A DNA stretch of 64,000 nt from JADCRZ01 sp031399065 (GTDB lineage Bacteria > Bacteroidota > Bacteroidia > Chitinophagales > Chitinophagaceae), in the NCBI GenBank assembly GCA_031399065.1, contig JANNOM010000070.1, positions 62,001-126,000 of the forward strand, written 5' to 3'. Below, one piece after another: positions 47,119 to 56,215 of the stretch; position 1 is the first letter of the stretch; each line of letters starts with the position of its first letter. The position numbers were made by a program, and so were the translations under genes. The notes beneath the pieces were generated by a model that saw only the letters and a program-made list of their open reading frames with translations, searched no databases and was not told the origin of the DNA.

Positions 47119-47126
47119 CAAAGATA
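47119..47126 (-). promoter_or_regulatory. Candidate -7 element for the second sigma gene
   Basis: TATCTTTG on the minus strand fits TAnnTTTG and lies 24 bases before the sigma ATG at 47094, in the 57-bp gap after the propeller gene. The -33 box is not evident. It suggests the sigma gene can be transcribed apart from the upstream gene. Confidence 0.4.
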
Positions 47127-47151
47127 ACAGATCGGGCGTCTATCGCTTTTT

Positions 47152-47973
47152 TTATTTTAACTGGTAAGCGGCCACTGTTTTGGCATTGAAAGTAGGTACG
47201 TATACTATTTTTTTAGCGGCATCATACCCGATATCTGCGGTGTTCCGTTTCTCCAGATGCGTATCGAGCAGCAATTCCACCGCGCCGCCGGCATTTACGT
47301 AAAATATGTATCCACTCCAGGCAGTTACAATAAAATCTCCGTTGCCTATGGGCTCTATACCATCCCCACCCTGTTCCAGTTCGGCCACTTTGCTGATCGT
47401 TTTCCCTGCATCCGATTTTACGAAGTTTTTGCCCGACAAGATATACAGGTCGGTACCAACGGCTTTCAGCCCGTTAATGCCTTTCAGGTTTTCCAGGTAT
47501 AATTCTGCCCGGTCCTTTTGTATCCTGTATACCGTTCCCGAGCGGGAGTCGGACACATATACGATACCTTTATCGTCGATGGTGATATCATTTAGTGCCT
47601 TTGCGCTGTCGATCGGTATTTTCTTTTCTATCCTTCCTTTTTTGATGTCAACGATCACCACTTCCCGTACATCGGCTACGTACAGGCGGTTGCCGGATAT
47701 GCCCATGCCCTTGGGTGCATGAAGGCCTTTTATCCAGGAGGTATCGATAATTTTACCCGCGGTCGTTAGTTTACCCACCCCGCCCCTTCCATCTTCTGCC
47801 CAGGGTGCACCATCTATCAATGATACATAAAGAACGTCTTTCTTTACATCCGCAAGCACCGATTCAGGAATGGCTATCACGCTATCCGTTTCCCATATTT
47901 TTTCCAGTGTATGCTGTTGTGCGTTGGAGAATGAAGCGATACCGATGGCGCAGGCGGTGAGTATTTTTTTCAT
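47152..47973 (-). CDS. Secreted SMP-30/NHL-like beta-propeller protein
   Basis: A 273-residue exported protein (signal MKKILTACAIGIASFSNAQQ). The body is a propeller with repeated strand-turn units: IPESVLADVKKDVLYVSLID, GKLTTAGKIIDTSWIKG, APKGMGISGNRLYVADVREV, LNDITIDDKGIVYVSDSRSG, GDGIEPIGNGDFIVTAWSG. It resembles SMP-30/gluconolactonase-like proteins, but metal ligands cannot be assigned with confidence. It is just upstream of the second sigma gene on the same strand and divergent from a second SMP-30 gene. Confidence 0.75.
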   Translation of the reverse strand: MKKILTACAIGIASFSNAQQHTLEKIWETDSVIAIPESVLADVKKDVLYVSLIDGAPWAEDGRGGVGKLTTAGKIIDTSWIKGLHAPKGMGISGNRLYVADVREVVIVDIKKGRIEKKIPIDSAKALNDITIDDKGIVYVSDSRSGTVYRIQKDRAELYLENLKGINGLKAVGTDLYILSGKNFVKSDAGKTISKVAELEQGGDGIEPIGNGDFIVTAWSGYIFYVNAGGAVELLLDTHLEKRNTADIGYDAAKKIVYVPTFNAKTVAAYQLK

Positions 47974-48023
47974 GGCTTGATGCTTTTATGCAAACTTATT
48001 CATTTCTTTACGAATACGCATCT

Positions 48024-48944
48024 ATGCAAAACAGGCTTTCCATATTATTTTTTAGCTGTATGCTGGCCAACGGCTTTTGTGGCAACGCACAGCAAACTAA
48101 GGTAGAACCGGGTGCGCTGGTAGCTTCCAACGACAGTCTCCGCCTTATCTCCCGCCAGTTTCGCTTTACGGAAGGACCGGCAGCCGATAAAAAAGGGAAC
48201 ATCTATTTTACCGACCAGCCCAATGACAGGATCTGGAAATACAGCACCAGCGGGCGACTGACCCTTTTCCTGGAAGGTACGCGCCGCGCCAACGGATTGC
48301 ATATCGACCGAAGGGGAAATATCGTTGCCTGCTCCGATGAATACGGGCAAATCTGTTCCATCAATCCGCGAAAAAAAATAGAAGTGCTTACAGAAAAGCA
48401 GGATGGCCAGCAATTAAACGGGCCTAACGATCTGTGGATAGCTCCGGATGGCATCGTCTACTTTACGGACCCTTACTACCGCAGACCGTATCATACCGTT
48501 ACTATGCCCAAGCTCAAAAAAGAAGCGGTCTATTACCTTCTTCCCGGATCAAGGACGGCATTGGTTGCAGACTCCACGCTGGCAAAACCCAATGGCATTG
48601 AGGGTACACCGGATGGACGGTATCTCTATGTAGCGGATATAAAAGACAACAAGACCTACCGGTACACCATACAGCCCGACGGCACCCTGGCCGGACGGAC
48701 ACTATTCGCCGCACAGGGCTCCGACGGAATGACCCTGGATAACAGGGGCAACGTATATCTCACGGGGAACGGCATCACTGTTTACGATAGTACTGGCAAT
48801 AAGATAACACAGATACCCATACCCGAAAAATGGACAGCGAACCTTTGCTTCGGCGGGAAGAAAGGCGACCAGTTGTTTATTACCGCTTCGGAAGGATTCT
48901 ATGTGCTGCCCATGAATGTAAAGGGGGCGGAATATAGTCGCTGA
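48024..48944 (+). CDS. Secreted SMP-30/gluconolactonase-family protein
   Basis: About 306 residues from the ATG at 48024 (signal MQNRLSILFFSCMLANGFCG). SMP-30 family features: FRFTEGPAADKKGNIYFTDQ carries the metal-ligand Glu, then RANGLHIDRRGNIVACSDE, LNGPNDLWIAPDGIVYFTDP (Asn/Asp ligands), AKPNGIEGTPDGRYLYVADI and GSDGMTLDNRGNVYLTGNG. It probably hydrolyses a sugar lactone in the envelope. A PQQ-type sugar dehydrogenase elsewhere in the window could make such lactones, though the two are 27 kb apart. Confidence 0.87.
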   Translation: MQNRLSILFFSCMLANGFCGNAQQTKVEPGALVASNDSLRLISRQFRFTEGPAADKKGNIYFTDQPNDRIWKYSTSGRLTLFLEGTRRANGLHIDRRGNIVACSDEYGQICSINPRKKIEVLTEKQDGQQLNGPNDLWIAPDGIVYFTDPYYRRPYHTVTMPKLKKEAVYYLLPGSRTALVADSTLAKPNGIEGTPDGRYLYVADIKDNKTYRYTIQPDGTLAGRTLFAAQGSDGMTLDNRGNVYLTGNGITVYDSTGNKITQIPIPEKWTANLCFGGKKGDQLFITASEGFYVLPMNVKGAEYSR

Positions 48945-48980
48945 CATACCCGGAGACGTTGGCGGACGTAGTTACGTTGC

Positions 48981-49280
48981 TTACCGGCTGAATCCTCTTT
49001 CCCGACCATAGCGGTCGGTAATGGTAAATGCAGTTATAAAGCCGGACTCCGATCCCGATATTGTTAACAGGTAACGTGCTTCACGTGCATAATTGTATTC
49101 GAGTAGCAGGTACAGATTTCTTCCTTCTTGCGATATCCTGTAAGTGCCCACCTGATCCATGTCAGGCCCCTGCCAGGTAAATCGGTATCCCTTAATATCC
49201 GGATAACATCTAAAAATCGAATTGCCCACTGTCTCTTTATAATCAGTTCTTGTAAAAAATGATAATACGCTTCCTTCCAT
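48981..49280 (-). CDS. Hypothetical small protein
   Basis: A 99-residue frame (MEGSVLSFFTRTDYKETVGN), beta-rich and soluble: GYRFTWQGPDMDQVGTYRIS, LYLLLEYNYAREARYLLTIS, FITAFTITDRYGRERGFSR. No signal peptide and no family recognised; it could be a lipocalin-like or immunity-type small fold, but nothing supports a choice. It stands 64 bases after the GH94-like gene on the same strand. The amino-acid pattern looks like real coding sequence, yet I cannot exclude a non-gene. Confidence 0.45.
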   Translation of the reverse strand: MEGSVLSFFTRTDYKETVGNSIFRCYPDIKGYRFTWQGPDMDQVGTYRISQEGRNLYLLLEYNYAREARYLLTISGSESGFITAFTITDRYGRERGFSR

Positions 49281-49344
49281 TGTTTACATTTTACCGGCAA
49301 CAATATGTAAACTTTTCCGGTTTCCATTTGCGCATCCCTGATAC

Positions 49345-51708
49345 TTACTCTTTCAATTTGAAATAACAATACAAAGGCCAGGAATGCGGATGAGAGCAAA
49401 ATCCCTGGGTGGCTTTTTTGGTATCCTGCCAATAGGAATAAAGGCCCTCCCTGGGCGATAAGGTAGAATTAATGTTATCCGGCAGAGTCCAATGCCCTAT
49501 CCAGTAGTCGGGATATTGAACGGCAAAATTATTAAAGGTCATTTTTGTTAATAGTGCCCATGCTTCTTTTTTATTGAATGTGGCAACGCCTATTATTACC
49601 GGGCCCTCCAGGGAAAACCAGATACCTCCATCTTCGCCCTCGCCTTTACCGCCCCACATAGGCCTTTCCCTGGTTCGAAAGCCAATCTTTTCAGGAGAGA
49701 AAGTAGCTGACTTTACTTTGTTATAAATAGTTTGCTTTCTTTCTGCACTTAAGCCGGGTATTTGCAGCAGGTATCCCTGCGGTTCGATACACACATTGTC
49801 CATGCCTAACCGGTCGTCTTTACCATGATTTAAATAACACCTCGCCGCAAAATCCCTGTCACCAAAATCTGCTAAAAAGGAGGCAGATAATTCATCATGA
49901 TATTTTTTAACAGCTGTTACAAAAGGTGCCAGCTTCGCATCACTCGCTTTTTGCAATTGCAGTATCAATTGGGGCAATACAGCCAATGCCATCGTAGTAT
50001 TTAAAATCGACTCGGCAAACTGGGCGTAAAGATTGGGTGAAAATTTATGGAAAAAAGAATCGCTCCAGTCTGAATTCAGAATCTTTACCAGCCCGTTTCT
50101 TCCCCTGCCAACTTCATCACGCAGGTATATAAAATATTTCTTCAGTAACTCTATTACAGTCCCTGTTTGTTTGTATTCCGCCGGGTAATAGGTTATGGTT
50201 TCATTTAAAAACGAGTAATCTTTGGTAATCCGCAAGTATTCCGACAAAGCCATATACAGGTACAGTTGCTCGTCGCTTTCCTTGTAAATGGAAGGCTCTA
50301 TATACCCGAAACCGCCGGTACCCCTTTTAATTTCTCCCAGGTAACTGCTATGTTTCATTACATACCGCAAAGCAGATTTAGCCAGTGCAGGGTTGGTATA
50401 GCATAAAGGAAGCAGGGCCTGCGAATGATCGCGGTTCGATATATTTTCGCCATCCTCATAGGTGTATATGGTACCCTGCGGCACATAGGTTTCATTAAAG
50501 TAACTGCTGTAAGTGGCCATAGCTTCTAAAACATAGGCGTTCCATAACATTTCCCTTTTGAATATTTCATTCGTTTCAGCCGGAAAATCAGGCAGCTTTT
50601 TTTTCCATTGCGTGATAAATAAACCTTCTGACGGCTGTTGAAAATCTGCCTGCGAAAAAAGTTCTTTTACCTGTTTACTGATAATGGAAAAATCATTATT
50701 ATAGCTTAAACCGACAACGATATGGAATGATTTTGTTTCGCCGGGCTGAAGGGAAGCAGCAATGGTTGTACACAATGCATCCTCAGCGGAAGCTGCTTTG
50801 TTACATTTAATAGTAGCCCCGCCATGCTCTGCTGCATGCATAAACACAGATACAGGATGTGCATCGTATAAATTACTGTCATCTTTTTTATGCGGAGTTA
50901 AAAAAGCATTTTCCTTATAACCAACTGTACACAAGGCTATCTGCTGTTTACTTTCTGTGGTTATGTTATGGGTGTACGCCACATTCCTTAGGTTGGGTTT
51001 TTTTTCCTGGATGGTAGCGGGAACATAATTCATTATTACTTTCTCCTCGTAAGAAACAGCCAGCTTTTCTGTAGCCTTATTTTTGAGTACTACCGTTATT
51101 ACGATAGCGGGATTACCTTTATGTATAGCAGCAGATGGCTGCACAGAAATAATCCGTTGACACTCCAGCTCCCTACCCAGGCTATATTCGTACCTGGCGA
51201 AACCAGTCCCGAAAAACCGCTTGGTGACGGATGGATCCGCGCCCAACGATTGGAGGCCTACCAGCTCGTATGCCTTGTCGTCATTTTTTCCGATTACGGC
51301 AACTTTAGCGGTATTGGCACCATAGTTTATATCGCTGGCCGCATTAATTCTCGTCCATGATCTTTCCCCTGTTAAAAATTGAAGAATACCACTTGCGTGC
51401 GCGAAAAGCGTACACCGGTAATTGCCCAGGATAAAATAGGGATCCTCCGGTAAAAGCGCGTCCTTCCCGTTTCTATCAACAGCCGAAAAAGGTAACTTTC
51501 CCTTGTATTCGAAAGCAGGTAGCCCGTTGTAAGTAAACAGCCAGGAACCTATATTGGGTGCATCACCGATGACAGCCTTCAATGAAGTATTTGTCAAGGC
51601 TTTGCCCACAAGGCTTTGCGCCAGTAAGGCACCTGTTAACAACGATCCCGATTGCTGTATAAATTTTCTCCTGGATGCTGATGTTGTTTCTTTTTTTGAT
51701 TCTCGCAT
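49345..51708 (-). CDS. GH94-like (alpha/alpha)6-barrel protein with twin-arginine signal
   Basis: A 787-residue protein. The N-terminus has SRRKFIQQSGSLLTGALLAQ, a twin-arginine export signal. Residues about 50-340 are a beta-sandwich, then a helical (alpha/alpha)6 barrel from about 380. The arrangement and motifs (NRDHSQALLPLCYTNP at 425-440, GYIEPSIYKESDEQLYLYMA, NSDWSDSF at 545-552, EDGGIWFSLEGPVI) resemble GH94 phosphorylases and related glycoside hydrolases; the Asp in SDWSD sits where GH94 has its acid. Whether it is a phosphorylase or hydrolase is open; an exported phosphorylase would be odd. Last gene of the glycan locus. Confidence 0.7.
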   Translation of the reverse strand: MRESKKETTSASRRKFIQQSGSLLTGALLAQSLVGKALTNTSLKAVIGDAPNIGSWLFTYNGLPAFEYKGKLPFSAVDRNGKDALLPEDPYFILGNYRCTLFAHASGILQFLTGERSWTRINAASDINYGANTAKVAVIGKNDDKAYELVGLQSLGADPSVTKRFFGTGFARYEYSLGRELECQRIISVQPSAAIHKGNPAIVITVVLKNKATEKLAVSYEEKVIMNYVPATIQEKKPNLRNVAYTHNITTESKQQIALCTVGYKENAFLTPHKKDDSNLYDAHPVSVFMHAAEHGGATIKCNKAASAEDALCTTIAASLQPGETKSFHIVVGLSYNNDFSIISKQVKELFSQADFQQPSEGLFITQWKKKLPDFPAETNEIFKREMLWNAYVLEAMATYSSYFNETYVPQGTIYTYEDGENISNRDHSQALLPLCYTNPALAKSALRYVMKHSSYLGEIKRGTGGFGYIEPSIYKESDEQLYLYMALSEYLRITKDYSFLNETITYYPAEYKQTGTVIELLKKYFIYLRDEVGRGRNGLVKILNSDWSDSFFHKFSPNLYAQFAESILNTTMALAVLPQLILQLQKASDAKLAPFVTAVKKYHDELSASFLADFGDRDFAARCYLNHGKDDRLGMDNVCIEPQGYLLQIPGLSAERKQTIYNKVKSATFSPEKIGFRTRERPMWGGKGEGEDGGIWFSLEGPVIIGVATFNKKEAWALLTKMTFNNFAVQYPDYWIGHWTLPDNINSTLSPREGLYSYWQDTKKATQGFCSHPHSWPLYCYFKLKE

Positions 51709-51838
51709 TATTTTTATATTTAACCAACCCTGGTGAACGGATAACGTTGAAACCAGCTCTTTAAATCGATTGTGCTATTGGCTATTTCCTATACATTGTT
51801 ATTGAATTCCGCTTAAAATGCGCTACCCTATCATTATA

Positions 51839-53980
51839 TCATTGTTTCACTGCCAGTTCGAAAAGCTCCCCTCCATATTCTTCGGGTATAGTAACTTTAA
51901 AACCCGTTTGGGCAAGCTCCAATCCGGTCGCCTGTGTAATTATCTTTCCCGAGACTGATTCTTTCACGGTATAATTCCTGGAAGGGTCGAGGTATTTGAT
52001 TCTTATCGACCGTTCAGTCTCCTTACCACCCTGTTTAAATACTCCAATTATTCCACCGGTTCGGGTTTCGGTATTGATGCGTTGAAAACCATCCCACATG
52101 CCTTCCATCGGCTCGCCAAAGCCTTGCAGATCCTGGCGATAGCTCATTATATCGTACGTGTTCGCCATAGCCTGCAGCCAATCAGCGTAGGCCCGGTATT
52201 TTTTCAGGTCGGGTCCGGATAGTTTTCTGGGGTCGCCCAGCATAATGGGCAATGCGCCGGCTAATGATTTTATATGAAGTTCCCAGTTTTTATCCTGCAT
52301 TTCGGGGTTACCTATAACCAGGGCTGTAGCCGGCACTGCCGGGGAGCGCCACCACGCCATATTCCGCACACGCAGGTCAACTTTTTCATCCGGTCCGTTG
52401 AAGTTGGACAACCAGTTTCCCTCTGCATGCTTCAACATGGCATAATCAATCAGTTGTAAACCACCCATCGTTTCAAACGTGCAATCAATAAAAAGTTCAG
52501 GTTTGGATATATGAAGTTCATCGAAAAGCCGCCACATATACTCGTAACTGGTATATAAAGATTCATGATGGTCTTTGTGGCCCGCATGCCCCAGGGCATA
52601 ACAGCCGGACTCTTGAGGGTCGAAGCGATAAGGACTTGATACGATCGAGAAATCAAGCTTCAGATATTCCAGGCCATACTCTAATGTTAACTTGTTAAGT
52701 ACATTTTTGATATGTCCATACCAGGCCGTACCAAAACAAGCCGTGTATTTATCCTTATCATCGATAACCAGGGAAATGGGTTTCCCCTTATTGTCCTTTA
52801 CAAACCATTCGGGGTGGGCCGCATACACTTTGCTGTCTGGTGCGGCCGTTCCTACGCTTATCCACAACCCTGGTTTCATACCCAGGGATTTGATATAGTC
52901 AAACACCGGTTTCAGGCCATTGGGGAATTTCTTTTTATCTATGCCCCAGTCACCATAGGTATCCTGCCAGCCATCATCGATAACAAACTCTTTCATGCCG
53001 GCATCAGCAGCCGCTTTTGCCAGTTCCATCACCATTTTCTCGTTAATGTTTTTAGCAAAAGGAACCCATGTATTATATACAAAAGTGGGTTTTTGCTTTA
53101 GTTCCGATAGACGTATGCCCATATGTTTGCGCACAAAATCCGGTACGGCCGTATTTAGTATTTCATCGGGGTCTTTATGATCGTTGTAGACCATCGTAAA
53201 CACCTGCGGCGTGGTAAAGCTTTGACCCGGTTCGATGTATTTTCTAAAAGGAAAACGGGTATCTTTATGAGTAAGCCCGACACATATCGCCAGTTCGTTC
53301 CAGAACACCGACGTGCGCTTGATTACCCCGGCAGCTTCGTTGCCTAATACCATTCCCTGCTTCCAGTCGCTGTTATGCAGCGTGACGAGTGCGTCCTGCA
53401 TATTACCTTCATAGGGGCCTATAGAACGCCTGCGACCATAATCATGACAAACCCAACTAAAGGTAGAGGGCCAATAACCAGTCAGCTCAAATTTCTCTAT
53501 ATCCACCGATTCCAAACGCATGGTTTGCCGGGAAAGATTTTTTATTACCAGGTTTTTACGGATAACAGGCAGATCAGGATAAAGCAGAAATTGCACGCTG
53601 AGCTCTATTTTTTTATCCTCGCTTAAAAGCGTCACTGCCGCCCCATCCCCGGATTTTGGATCGCTATGCTTAACTACCTGCTTTAACAGCCATTTCCCTT
53701 TACCTGAATAAACAATATTGTTTACCTCAAATTTAAAATCGGTATTATCTGAAAGTAGGTATTTAAATTCACCTGCTACCGGTTTGTAAGCGGTTGTAAG
53801 AAAATTGCCTGTATTGACAGGGAGTTTAATAATTCGCTTAACCACATTATTATTAAGTATTAATTCTGTGCTATTCCATGTCGCGTAGGGTTGTGTAAAT
53901 GCGGTATTAGAGGTAGATAAGTATAGTGCTAAGAGAAGGGCTATGCGTTTTAATTTAAAAATCCTGCGTTTTACATACAT
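51839..53980 (-). CDS. GH36-type alpha-galactosidase-like enzyme, secreted
   Basis: A 713-residue secreted glycosidase (signal KRIALLLALYLSTSNTAFTQ). An N-terminal beta-sandwich (about 35-290) precedes a TIM barrel: TFVYNTWVPFAKNINEKMVM, EFVIDDGWQDTYGDWGID (334-351), MKPGLWISVGTAAPDS, and LEYLKLDFS with the nucleophile Asp443; FIDCTFETMGG provides the acid/base region. The C-terminal beta domain ends at VTIPEEYGGELFELAVKQ. This fits GH36/melibiase-like enzymes; alpha-galactosidase or alpha-N-acetylgalactosaminidase activity is likely. It lies in the minus-strand glycan locus. Confidence 0.87.
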   Translation of the reverse strand: MYVKRRIFKLKRIALLLALYLSTSNTAFTQPYATWNSTELILNNNVVKRIIKLPVNTGNFLTTAYKPVAGEFKYLLSDNTDFKFEVNNIVYSGKGKWLLKQVVKHSDPKSGDGAAVTLLSEDKKIELSVQFLLYPDLPVIRKNLVIKNLSRQTMRLESVDIEKFELTGYWPSTFSWVCHDYGRRRSIGPYEGNMQDALVTLHNSDWKQGMVLGNEAAGVIKRTSVFWNELAICVGLTHKDTRFPFRKYIEPGQSFTTPQVFTMVYNDHKDPDEILNTAVPDFVRKHMGIRLSELKQKPTFVYNTWVPFAKNINEKMVMELAKAAADAGMKEFVIDDGWQDTYGDWGIDKKKFPNGLKPVFDYIKSLGMKPGLWISVGTAAPDSKVYAAHPEWFVKDNKGKPISLVIDDKDKYTACFGTAWYGHIKNVLNKLTLEYGLEYLKLDFSIVSSPYRFDPQESGCYALGHAGHKDHHESLYTSYEYMWRLFDELHISKPELFIDCTFETMGGLQLIDYAMLKHAEGNWLSNFNGPDEKVDLRVRNMAWWRSPAVPATALVIGNPEMQDKNWELHIKSLAGALPIMLGDPRKLSGPDLKKYRAYADWLQAMANTYDIMSYRQDLQGFGEPMEGMWDGFQRINTETRTGGIIGVFKQGGKETERSIRIKYLDPSRNYTVKESVSGKIITQATGLELAQTGFKVTIPEEYGGELFELAVKQ

Positions 53981-54084
53981 GGCGGCAATTGTTTTTAGTT
54001 AGCTGTTTTAACGGGTCACAACATAAAGCTAAAATTCAGTAATTAGGCAATACTAATGATGAACAATCCTATCATAAACATGGA

Positions 54085-54288
54085 TTATTTCATTTTAATT
54101 ACGCGAATTTTAGTTTTATCGGGGTGAAGGGAGTGCAAGTCGCTAATTCCACTGACAAACGGTTTTTCGCTTATTTCCAGTTCCGGCAATCCATCCGATT
54201 CTACATCAGCATGCTCATTTCACGCTTCATAAGGTGTATTATTCAATTTTGCCGAATAGTATACCTGTCGGTGCCCGATACTTTTTAG
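54085..54288 (-). pseudogene. C-terminal remnant of an unidentified protein
   Basis: In the 323-bp gap after the GH36 gene one minus frame reads as coherent protein for 67 codons with a single internal TGA at 54220-54222: KSIGHRQVYYSAKLNNTPYE A*, then EHADVESDGLPELEISEKPF and LHPDKTKIRVIKMK and stop. Amino-acid pattern and the clean stop look like the native tail of an envelope or glycoside-hydrolase protein, but I cannot name the family. Upstream the frame is closed by a TAG. It appears to be what is left of a gene after deletion. Confidence 0.45.
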
Positions 54289-54303
54289 CTAACCTAAGAT
54301 TGT

Positions 54304-54519
54304 TCATTTTCTTTTATAGGTAATACTTTTAACATCATCTGTGCAAAATGGATATATGGGTAATCCTTCGCTGTTAATCAGATTTACGGCAGCAGGATTA
54401 TTGGCCCACGCATACCTTACCACTGTTATAGGTTTACCGTCAGGAGATGAAATAATGATGGTATTTTTACCAGCAATTGCCGCTTTCACATTAACAAACT
54501 CTGGGGTTACACAGTTCAT
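54304..54519 (-). pseudogene. C-terminal fragment of a sialate O-acetylesterase
   Basis: A 71-codon frame encoding only the tail of a sialate 9-O-acetylesterase-type protein: AGKNTIIISSPDGKPITVVR, then YAWANNPAAVNLINSEGLPI and PFCTDD match the conserved C-terminal block (RYAWANNP..NLYNSEGLP..PFRTD) of that family. Full proteins have around 500-650 residues with an SGNH active site, all of which is missing here. The fragment begins directly at the stop of the GH88/105 gene, so a deletion probably removed most of the esterase gene. No active enzyme is expected. Confidence 0.7.
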
Positions 54520-56043
54520 TCAGGTATTTAAACTTGATTCAAGTATTCCTATAAAACCCAATGTGTAAGGTGATATTACCCTGAAACCATTTCGCTGTAA
54601 ACTCTCACCTCCTTTATTCACCTGTGAGGTACCCGTTAAAAAACCATCAGGTGTGTAATAGGCTCTTAAACCCTTCAAGGTTTTTTCAGCAGCTTCTTTA
54701 CATGATAAAGGCAGTAGCTTATTGAGATGTCCAAAAGCCAATGCTGCTGCAATACTTGCGGAGCCTGACGTTTCAATCCCTGTCTCTGGCTGGTGTAAAA
54801 AGCAGCACCATAGTCCATCAGTCCCTTGGTGGCGTATTGCCAGTTCAGCGCCTCTTTGAAAGGCTGCCAGGATAGGAGCGGTTTGTTCATTTGAAGGCAA
54901 TACTGCCAGTGTTTTTGCCAGGCCAAGCAAATACCAACCGACTCCCCTGGCCCAATTTCCAAAACCTGGCTCTTCCAGTTCTTTACCATTCTGATAAATA
55001 AAATCCTTATCCGACAAGAGTTGTATTCTTGCCTCCAAATTTGCGATAGCCATCTTTTCTAAATCTGGCCTGCTAAGTATTTTTGACAGTATGGCCATGG
55101 GGTAAGATATAGTATAGCACTCTTCCGTTTTAAGTCTCCTGTTTTCACCTTTGTCATCTGCTACTACCCCTGCTGCATTTGCATGATCGGTACAAAAATC
55201 AATCGCGGTTTGCAACATGGCATGTTGAGGGTTTTCCAATGCAAGCATTGCAAACGGAAGAATACTTTCTACGGTACTTATCTTTTCAGCAGAACGTAGA
55301 TTATTCAGATTGGTATAAACAAGTGTATTACCTGCAAAATATTTATCAAGATGTTGTCGCAGTACTCTCCGCGCACTTTTATCCTGTTTCGCCATCATGC
55401 TGATACCGTCCAGAACACAACCTTCCATCCACCCAAAGGTGGAAATGGAGGCAAGTGATAATAGCCTTTTCTTCCACGAATCAACATCTGTTGAACCATC
55501 GGCTATCAATAAGTGGGGAAGATAAGCATCCGGTACTTCATTGTTATTTTCCGCCTTTACAAAAAACCAGAATGGCTTTGTCCCTTTAATCATTTTTATA
55601 ACAATACCCTCTGCGATCACCTGTTGTGCCTGATCGTTCGACACCAATAGTTCAAATGGCTGCATATAATGTGCAAAACGTACATCGAGTGTACCGATTT
55701 TTTGCATTGATGCGGCAAGCGAAATTTCAAGTGCACACTGCTCCCTTACATCGGTTGCACTTGTAAGACGAATACGAATATGCCGGCCGAGTTTGATTCT
55801 TTTATTCCAGCTTAATCGGATACTTGTTCCGTTTGCAGATACTTCCGCCACCTGCCAGTTAAAGGGTATCGTCTTATTTTCAGGCATAGAAAAAGGTTCA
55901 CCCTGCACAGTAGCCAACTGGTATTTATAAGGGGACGAGTTATTTCCCAACGCTAATATAGACCCAGGTATACAAAGGCCGGCAATAGCTAAACCGGAAA
56001 GTTGTAACAGTTCTCTCCGATTGTACAATTCAGTTTCTTCCAT
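54520..56043 (-). CDS. GH88/GH105-like unsaturated glycuronyl hydrolase
   Basis: A 507-residue protein with an N-terminal signal (LLQLSGLAIAGLCIPGSILA). Residues about 50-190 are beta-rich; from about 195 an (alpha/alpha)6 barrel of the GH88/GH105 type: STFGWMEGCVLDGISMM, GNWARGVGWYLLGLAKTL (362-379), and IETSGSASIAAALAFG (423-438). It should remove unsaturated uronic residues left by polysaccharide lyases. Where GH105 enzymes have the catalytic WADD, this protein has KTEECYTISYP (306-316), i.e. Glu-Glu in place of Asp-Asp, so activity may be altered. It pairs with the neighbouring heparinase-like and beta-helix proteins. Confidence 0.8.
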   Translation of the reverse strand: MEETELYNRRELLQLSGLAIAGLCIPGSILALGNNSSPYKYQLATVQGEPFSMPENKTIPFNWQVAEVSANGTSIRLSWNKRIKLGRHIRIRLTSATDVREQCALEISLAASMQKIGTLDVRFAHYMQPFELLVSNDQAQQVIAEGIVIKMIKGTKPFWFFVKAENNNEVPDAYLPHLLIADGSTDVDSWKKRLLSLASISTFGWMEGCVLDGISMMAKQDKSARRVLRQHLDKYFAGNTLVYTNLNNLRSAEKISTVESILPFAMLALENPQHAMLQTAIDFCTDHANAAGVVADDKGENRRLKTEECYTISYPMAILSKILSRPDLEKMAIANLEARIQLLSDKDFIYQNGKELEEPGFGNWARGVGWYLLGLAKTLAVLPSNEQTAPILAAFQRGAELAIRHQGTDGLWCCFLHQPETGIETSGSASIAAALAFGHLNKLLPLSCKEAAEKTLKGLRAYYTPDGFLTGTSQVNKGGESLQRNGFRVISPYTLGFIGILESSLNT

Positions 56044-56215
56044 TATCTTAATTGATTAATAAAACCTCGTTTATTTAAACCTCGGCTCATTTTTTTTGCG
56101 CAGCCACGCATTAGAAATATTCTTCTATTATTTTTTCATAGATAAATAGTAATTAAAAGTAGACAGTCAATCTTCAAAATAAAAATAAAACTATTTATCT
56201 ACCTGCTTATTCACA

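Noticed and set aside
49064..49432. 122-residue minus-strand reading overlapping the 3' end of the GH94-like gene
   Set aside because: It overlaps a well-supported gene and the 48981-49280 frame, and its composition does not look like a folded protein.
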